NCBI GenBank assembly: GCA_947625095.1
Contig: CANQMX010000019.1
Coordinates: forward strand, 1-34,953
DNA from: an uncultured Clostridia bacterium
Lineage (GTDB): Bacteria; Bacillota; Clostridia; Christensenellales; Borkfalkiaceae
Direction of reading: 5' to 3'
DNA length: 34,953 nucleotides
Below, in pieces: positions 30,898-34,953 of the stretch; position 1 is the stretch's first letter; each line of letters opens with the position of its first letter. A program made the position numbers and the translations under genes. The notes below the pieces were generated by a model. The model was not told the DNA's origin. It made no database searches and worked only from the letters and a program-made list of their open reading frames with translations.

Positions 30898-31992
30898 CTA
30901 TTTCCGCTTTTTGCGCGGTTGGGGGGAAGATTTCGGAGCGGGCGCGGCAAGCGGAGTGGGTATCCCGCCCTCGGCGCTCTCTGCCTTCACGGCGGCGGGC
31001 GTTTCCGTGGGCGCTGCGCCCGTCTCCGCCCCCACTATCGCCGTCTCTGCCCCCGCGATCGCCGTCTCCGCAGCGGCCTCTCCCATACCCTCGCCGTCGG
31101 CCGCACGCTGTTTTTCGCGCGCCGCGATCATCTCGCAGACAAAACTATCGGTGTTGACGCCGATAATGCCCAGCGAATACAGCACGACGGGCACCGTAAT
31201 GAGCACCGCGAGGAGCGGGCTTACGAAGAAGAGCGCGACGGCGATGACGACGTCGATGAGCAGAATGACGCCCGCCGAGGCGGCGTGCCGCACAATATTT
31301 TTCAACGTGACGACGTCCCTTATCCTGATATCGCCCTTCTTGTGCACGATCCACGACGAGGTGAGCGAAAACGCCCCCGAGAGGATGATGAGAGCCGCCA
31401 CCACGAGAAGCCCATAGTAGCGAAGGGCGGCGAGAATGGCGACCGAGCCTGCGACGAAAATCGACTCCACCACGGGCACGACGGTGCGCGCGATGATGAA
31501 CTTTTTAAGCCCCCTCTTCGCCGTGCGCCTGCGCACCATGTAGCGGGTGAGGAAGTTGGCGGCGATGATCCCGATGACGCACAGCGTGATCGCGAAGGAG
31601 ACGATGACGCGCAAATTGGCAACAAAGTCGTTCATGATGGTGGCGATCTGTTCGCTGAACCCCTCGGTGGAGGCGTTGAGCGTCTGCAAAAAGCCCACAA
31701 CGGTGTTGCTGAGCCACCGCGTCTCAAAGGCGCGCACGATCATATTGATAAAACTTCCGTTCAGATCCAGCTGTCCGAAGGCATAGGAGAGAAAGTCATT
31801 GACGGAGGCGGAAGATTCCCCTACCGAATATTGAATGAGGTTGAAGATCTTGGAGAGCATACCCCCCGTGATCTGCACGAGCGAGCCGATCGTCAAAAAG
31901 ACGGCGAGGAGCACGAAGAGGTACACGACCCCCATGGGAACGAACACATAGACGAAATTTTTGAAGAAATTTTTGAGCGCGTTTTTGATCAT
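30898..31992 (-). CDS. Multi-pass membrane protein of unknown function
   Basis: 364 residues. Hydrophobic segments are visible near the N-terminus (FVPMGVVYLFVLLAVFL), in the middle (VIVSFAITLCVIGIIAANFL, YGLLVVAALIILSGAFSL) and towards residue 280 (VILLIDVVIAVALFF, LLAVLITVPVVLYSLGI), about six in total. The C-terminal 80 residues are Ala/Glu/Thr/Pro-rich, with AETAIAGAETAIVGAETG repeats, ending in a basic PRKKRK tail. I do not recognise the family. It has a perfect consensus promoter and a GAGGTGG ribosome binding site, so it should be well expressed. The tail resembles in style the acidic N-terminus of the surface protein at 1-2954. Confidence 0.85.
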   Translation of the reverse strand: MIKNALKNFFKNFVYVFVPMGVVYLFVLLAVFLTIGSLVQITGGMLSKIFNLIQYSVGESSASVNDFLSYAFGQLDLNGSFINMIVRAFETRWLSNTVVGFLQTLNASTEGFSEQIATIMNDFVANLRVIVSFAITLCVIGIIAANFLTRYMVRRRTAKRGLKKFIIARTVVPVVESIFVAGSVAILAALRYYGLLVVAALIILSGAFSLTSSWIVHKKGDIRIRDVVTLKNIVRHAASAGVILLIDVVIAVALFFVSPLLAVLITVPVVLYSLGIIGVNTDSFVCEMIAAREKQRAADGEGMGEAAAETAIAGAETAIVGAETGAAPTETPAAVKAESAEGGIPTPLAAPAPKSSPQPRKKRK

Positions 31993-32016
31993 GGCGAGCC
32001 CACCTCACAGCGCAAA

Positions 32017-32045
32017 ATTATAGCCCAAACGACCTCGCCTGTCAA
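32017..32045 (-). promoter_or_regulatory. Consensus promoter of the membrane protein gene
   Basis: Minus strand perfect TTGACA (32045-32040), 17-base spacer, perfect TATAAT (32022-32017), about 25 bases before the ATG region. Confidence 0.88.
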
Positions 32046-32070
32046 GAAAAAGAGCCGCCCTTCGGCGACC
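32046..32070 (-). terminator. Weak terminator after the 415-residue ferritin-like gene
   Basis: Minus strand short stem GCCG/CGGC followed by a TTTTT tract, 16 bases after the stop and abutting the -35 of the next promoter. Confidence 0.45.
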
Positions 32071-32082
32071 CTTCTCCAAATT

Positions 32083-33330
32083 TTATTTTCCCTTGACGCG
32101 GGCAACGTCGATGTTGTCCTTTTTCCTGTCCGCAAGCGCCTTTATGGGGTGCTCCTTGCCCTGGATGCGGTAGTCATACTTGTACGCCGCCACCGTCTTA
32201 TCGATGACGATGTGCGTCCCCACGCTCGCGGGGTCGCCGTTGATCTTCGCGTTGTAGCCGAAGTAGCGGAAGCCGTCGGGCACTTTGTTGAGTTCCTCCC
32301 AGCCCTCCTCGACGCCCGTGAGGCGCACGCTCTCCAAGACCTTGCGGATATATTCCTTCTGCGGGCGAAGTTTCAACAGTTCGGGAAACTCCCCGCCCTC
32401 GGGCAACACCTGCTGCCACACCTTGCCCTCGTACGTTTTCAAAAGGTCGGCCGCCTCATGCAGGTGCGTAACCTCCTCCTCGAAGTGCTGCTCCCAGATC
32501 TTCTTGATGCGCTCGTCCTTCTCGTCCATATAGCACGAGTAGTAGAGGTAGCACTCGGTGTACTCGTTCATGAGCAGGCACTCCCACGGCGTCATGCAGG
32601 GGTCTTTGAGGCACCCGTACCCCGTGACGTGCTGTTCCTCGATCATGGCGATCTCGTTATACAACTTTCTGCCGAGGGGCGAGGCGTACAGGTTGGCGAC
32701 GTTCATATAATAGTTCATCGTCTGCTGCTCCGCACCCGTGATAATGTTGATGTTGAGCTTGGTCTTAATGTCGTTCAAATACCCGTTGATATAAAAGTTG
32801 ACGTCGTCGTGCGGGTGGCGGTACTCCGAGACGGTCGGCCGCCCGGGCATGACCTCGGTGTAGTCGCCCACCAGCCGCTTGGGGTCGCCCCCCCTTTCGA
32901 GTTCCATGAGGTCGGAATAGCGGTACAGATGGTCGAAATCCTCCAAAAGCGCGAAGTCGAGTTGCTTTCTCACGTAGGAATTTTTCTCGGTGATGGCGAG
33001 GTTGGCGGTGAGGTCTACGGCGAGTTGCTCGTAGCCGATCGTGTGCTCCAAGATGCTCTCGTCGGCGGGCTTTAAGGAAGCCACGCGCTTCTGCTGGATC
33101 TGCTCTCCCCGCCTCATCACGGCAAGGCGGCGGCGCACGTCGTTGTTGGCGCAGTGGCGGGTGATCTCGTTGGAGAGGCGCACGCTCTCAAACTCCGTGC
33201 CCGACATCAAAATGACGCGCGTGCGGGTGTAGGGGTCTACCTCGTTCTTGTTGTAGGGCTTGACGAGCACCTTATTCCAGCTTGTAAAAATCTTGTCTGC
33301 CTTTTGCGGCTTACATTCAAACGGATTCAT
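32083..33330 (-). CDS. Large ferritin-like-superfamily protein of unknown function
   Basis: 415 residues from ATG 33330 after AAGGAGGG. Ferritin-like helix motifs occur in two sets: TIGYEQLAVDLTANLAITEK with LLEDFDHLYRYSDLMELE, and NEIAMIEEQHVTGYG with WEQHFEEEVTHLHEAADLL (E/ExxH-type ligands). The protein is more than twice the size of a single ferritin-like domain, with an extra C-terminal domain (about residues 310-415, VIDKTVAAYKYDYRIQGKEH) that I cannot assign. No signal peptide or membrane segment is visible, so it is cytoplasmic. A di-metal oxidase/peroxidase role is possible but not shown. It is transcribed divergently from mtnN. Confidence 0.8.
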   Translation of the reverse strand: MNPFECKPQKADKIFTSWNKVLVKPYNKNEVDPYTRTRVILMSGTEFESVRLSNEITRHCANNDVRRRLAVMRRGEQIQQKRVASLKPADESILEHTIGYEQLAVDLTANLAITEKNSYVRKQLDFALLEDFDHLYRYSDLMELERGGDPKRLVGDYTEVMPGRPTVSEYRHPHDDVNFYINGYLNDIKTKLNINIITGAEQQTMNYYMNVANLYASPLGRKLYNEIAMIEEQHVTGYGCLKDPCMTPWECLLMNEYTECYLYYSCYMDEKDERIKKIWEQHFEEEVTHLHEAADLLKTYEGKVWQQVLPEGGEFPELLKLRPQKEYIRKVLESVRLTGVEEGWEELNKVPDGFRYFGYNAKINGDPASVGTHIVIDKTVAAYKYDYRIQGKEHPIKALADRKKDNIDVARVKGK

Positions 33331-33385
33331 TCATCCCTCCTTGTGCGAAAAGTTTTGCCGTTCCCCGAAAAAAGTATGCGTATGT

Positions 33386-33414
33386 TTGCGTTTTTGCGAA
33401 AATCTTGTTATAAT
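33386..33414 (+). promoter_or_regulatory. Promoter of mtnN (probably mtnN-luxS)
   Basis: TTGCGT (33386-33391), 17-base spacer, perfect TATAAT (33409-33414), followed by AGGAGAAAGAAG before the ATG at 33435. Confidence 0.75.
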
Positions 33415-33434
33415 ATCCGAAAAGGAGAAAGAAG

Positions 33435-34091
33435 ATGATTGGTTGCGTGATCGCAATGGAGAGGGAGGCAGACCTCCTCCTCGACCAAATGGAAATACAG
33501 GACACAAAAACGCTGTTCGGGAAGACGGTGCACATCGGAAGGGCGTTCGGGAAGGACGTCGCCGTCGTCTCCTGCGGCGTGGGGAAGGTGAACGCCGCCG
33601 CGGGGGCTTGCGCCGCCATTGCCGTGGGCGCGGACGTCGTCTTGAACTTCGGCGCGGCGGGCGGCCTCACGCCCGAAAATACCGAAATAGGCGAAGTGTA
33701 CCTCATCGAAAAGGCCGTGCAGTATGACTTCGACCTGCACGAGATCAACAACGTCCCCGTGGGCACGCTCGACGGCGAGACGGAAAACTTTCTTCCTCTC
33801 TTCTGCCCGCCCCTCCCCTATCCCCGCCGCGCGCTGGGCACGGGCGACAGGTTCGACGATTCCCCCGCCGACCACGCCCTGCTCCGCTCGCTCGGATGCG
33901 ATATCCGCGAGATGGAAGGCGCCGCGATTGCGCAGGTGTGCAGATATGCAGGCGTGCCGTTTGTCTCGGTGAAGGCCATCTCCGACGTGTACGGTTCTGG
34001 CTCGACCACCGAGCAATTCCGCAAGAACTGCGCCCGCGCCCTTCTCGAACTCAAATCCCGCCTCCCCGAAATCTTGGCGAGCCTCGGGTAA
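33435..34091 (+). CDS. mtnN: 5'-methylthioadenosine/S-adenosylhomocysteine nucleosidase
   Basis: 218 residues, the usual size. It cleaves S-adenosylhomocysteine to adenine and S-ribosylhomocysteine, the substrate of LuxS downstream. The family's catalytic residues can be placed: Glu in IAMEREAD at the start, the purine-site EMEGAAIAQVC, and Asp in KAISDVYGSG; the phosphate-site-like VVLNFGAAGGL is also intact. The ATG at 33435 has a strong ribosome binding site and its own promoter. luxS follows 356 bases later with only repeats between, so both genes of the activated methyl cycle are probably controlled together. Confidence 0.96.
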   Translation: MIGCVIAMEREADLLLDQMEIQDTKTLFGKTVHIGRAFGKDVAVVSCGVGKVNAAAGACAAIAVGADVVLNFGAAGGLTPENTEIGEVYLIEKAVQYDFDLHEINNVPVGTLDGETENFLPLFCPPLPYPRRALGTGDRFDDSPADHALLRSLGCDIREMEGAAIAQVCRYAGVPFVSVKAISDVYGSGSTTEQFRKNCARALLELKSRLPEILASLG

Positions 34092-34162
34092 GTTTTCTCC
34101 GCCCCACTTGCTACGGTACATCGTGCGCCACTGCGCGGCGGGTGAATTGACACTGCAAATTG

Positions 34163-34200
34163 TCATGTCGAGCGAAGCCGAAGGCGTAGTCGAGACATCT
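34163..34200. repeat. Intergenic palindrome, 'TGTCATxxxGAGCGAAGC' type
   Basis: TGTCATGTCGAGCGAAGCCG is followed by GTAGTCGAGACATCT, giving an imperfect palindrome. It is related to the CATTCTGAG/GAAGAATC elements at 8490-8560 and to CGTCATTCTG near 34881. No gene is seen in 34092-34447. Confidence 0.6.
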
Positions 34201-34214
34201 CTACCTTATTCCCC

Positions 34215-34357
34215 CCTCATACCGACCGCAAGGAGTGATCTTATCCCCCCCTCATACCGACCGCAGAGAGTGTATCTTATCCTCCCCTCATACCGACCGC
34301 AGAGAGTGTATCTTATCCCCCCCTCATACCGACCGCAGGGAGTGTATCTTATCCCCC
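34215..34357 (-). repeat. Tandem array, four 36-bp units of the intergenic repeat
   Basis: CCTCATACCGA begins at 34215, 34250, 34286 and 34322 (spacing 35, 36, 36). Each unit continues ...CCGCA(GA)G then GAGTGTATCTTAT. Read on the minus strand each is AAGATACACTC, a tiny stem, TCGGTATGAGG, i.e. the linker-to-end part of the two-hairpin repeat. There are no unique spacers. Confidence 0.85.
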
Positions 34358-34383
34358 TCCCCGCGCAAAGCGCGGGGAGGGGG
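34353..34383. repeat. Hairpin 1 of the repeat array ahead of luxS
   Basis: Perfect 14-bp stem CCCCCTCCCCGCGC/GCGCGGGGAGGGGG with loop AAA, directly joined to the tandem array and followed by GACACAGGGGGAGG, which also occurs at 8224-8236. Confidence 0.75.
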
Positions 34384-34447
34384 ACACAGGGGGAGGGGCA
34401 AGACAAAAACTCCCTCACCACATCATCACCCCCAAAAGGAGCTTGCC

Positions 34448-34876
34448 ATGAAAAAGATCCCCTCGTTTGAAAAGGACCACGACGCCCTGCAACCCGGCCT
34501 GCACGCGCGCACGGACGCCAATCAAATCACCACCTTCGATCTCCGCTTCAAAAAGCCCAACGCGGGCGACTACATCTCCCCCGCCGCGCTGCACACCATC
34601 GAGCACCTTCTCGCCACCACCCTGCGCAACTTGGGCGGCGACGACATCGTCTACTTCGGGCCGATGGGCTGCCGCACGGGCTTCTATCTTCTGACCATGC
34701 GAAAAACCTACAATGAAGTGAAAGAACTCATCAAACAGGGCATTCTCGCCGCCCTCGCCCTCGACGAGATCCCGGGCGCGACGAGAAAGGAATGTGGGAA
34801 CTACCTCGACCACGACCTCCCCGCCGCGAAAGCGGAACTTGAAAACTATCTCACAATCTTAAACCAAATCGGCTGA
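34448..34876 (+). CDS. luxS: S-ribosylhomocysteine lyase (AI-2 synthase)
   Basis: 142 residues, slightly shorter than the roughly 155 typical. It splits S-ribosylhomocysteine into homocysteine and DPD, the precursor of autoinducer-2. The iron-binding motif HTIEH is present near residue 50, with FGPMGCRTGFYLL carrying the catalytic Cys, and the third metal ligand Cys in ARKECGNYLDHDL (ECGNY) near residue 120. The ATG at 34448 is used because AAAGGAG lies 7 bases upstream; earlier Met codons in frame belong to repeat sequence. The gene follows mtnN and completes homocysteine recycling. Confidence 0.95.
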   Translation: MKKIPSFEKDHDALQPGLHARTDANQITTFDLRFKKPNAGDYISPAALHTIEHLLATTLRNLGGDDIVYFGPMGCRTGFYLLTMRKTYNEVKELIKQGILAALALDEIPGATRKECGNYLDHDLPAAKAELENYLTILNQIG

Positions 34877-34906
34877 CCCGCGTCATTCTGCCCCGCCGCC
34901 CAGCCC

Positions 34907-34953
34907 GACGAAGCAGAATAACCCTCCCTCATACCGAGGCTTCGCAGAAGCCG
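34907..34953 (-). repeat. Two-hairpin intergenic repeat, partial copy at the window edge
   Basis: Read on the minus strand: a hairpin GGCTTC/GAAGCC with loop TGC followed by TCGGTATGAGG (34936-34927). The linker side runs out of the window. Confidence 0.6.

Noticed and set aside
30823..33075. Long plus-strand open frame opposite the membrane protein and ferritin-like genes
   Set aside because: Low-complexity Arg/Asp/His composition and no ribosome binding site; both minus-strand genes have good promoters or SDs.
34215..34357. CRISPR-like array
   Set aside because: The 36-bp units follow each other without unique spacers, and no cas gene is near; it is a simple tandem repeat.

Overview
The window looks like a chromosomal piece of a GC-rich, uncultured Clostridia-type member of the Bacillota (Firmicutes), possibly a gut lineage of the Christensenellales kind; the order is an inference. 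Supporting signs are many Cys-anchored lipoproteins, strong AGGAGG-type ribosome binding sites, sigma-A promoters that almost all have a 17-bp spacer, the pth-mfd gene pair typical of Firmicutes, and a TM1266-type [FeFe]-hydrogenase-linked ACT protein. No tRNA or rRNA gene and no CRISPR array was seen.

Layout. 1-2954 (-) is the 5' part of a large membrane-anchored surface protein. 3163-5919 (-) is an operon: a TM1266-like ACT regulator, then a lipoprotein, permease and ATPase of a nitrate/sulfonate/thiamine-precursor type ABC importer. A terminator-like hairpin swallows the ribosome binding site of the first gene. Facing away is a radical SAM/DUF4130 DNA-repair pair (6179-8169, +) whose promoter is covered by two LexA-like boxes and sits so close to the ATG that the mRNA may be leaderless. 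8643-10910 (-) holds a lipoprotein behind a long hairpin leader and a ferritin-like protein. 11039-12070 (+) is an aldo/keto reductase. 12775-15758 (-) encodes a foldase-like lipoprotein and UppP. 15871-22600 (-) is housekeeping: mfd, pth, a possible structured RNA, prs and malic enzyme. 22793-27582 (-) has two tandem GH51-type arabinofuranosidase lipoproteins.

27640-30770 (+) is an AT-rich foreign island. It holds a decayed transposase, an XRE regulator and an AAA ATPase fused to a DUF4435/TOPRIM-like domain, resembling a single-chain PARIS/OLD-type phage defence protein. 30898-33330 (-) has a membrane protein and a ferritin-like protein of unknown role. 33435-34876 (+) has mtnN and luxS, consecutive steps that recycle S-adenosylhomocysteine and make the AI-2 precursor.

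The gaps between genes are filled with a modular repeat: hairpin 1, a linker AAGATACACTC, a short hairpin 2 whose stem sequence changes from copy to copy while pairing is kept, then TCGGTATGAGG. Copies lie near 12.4-12.7, 19.9-20.1, 22.7, 34.2-34.4 and 34.9 kb, one of them expanded into a 36-bp tandem array ahead of luxS. The strongest leads are the DUF4435 ATPase, the LexA-type control of the radical SAM pair, the two structured leaders (5.9-6.0 kb and 10.1-10.25 kb), the possible structured RNA at 20.1-20.3 kb, and the covarying repeat.
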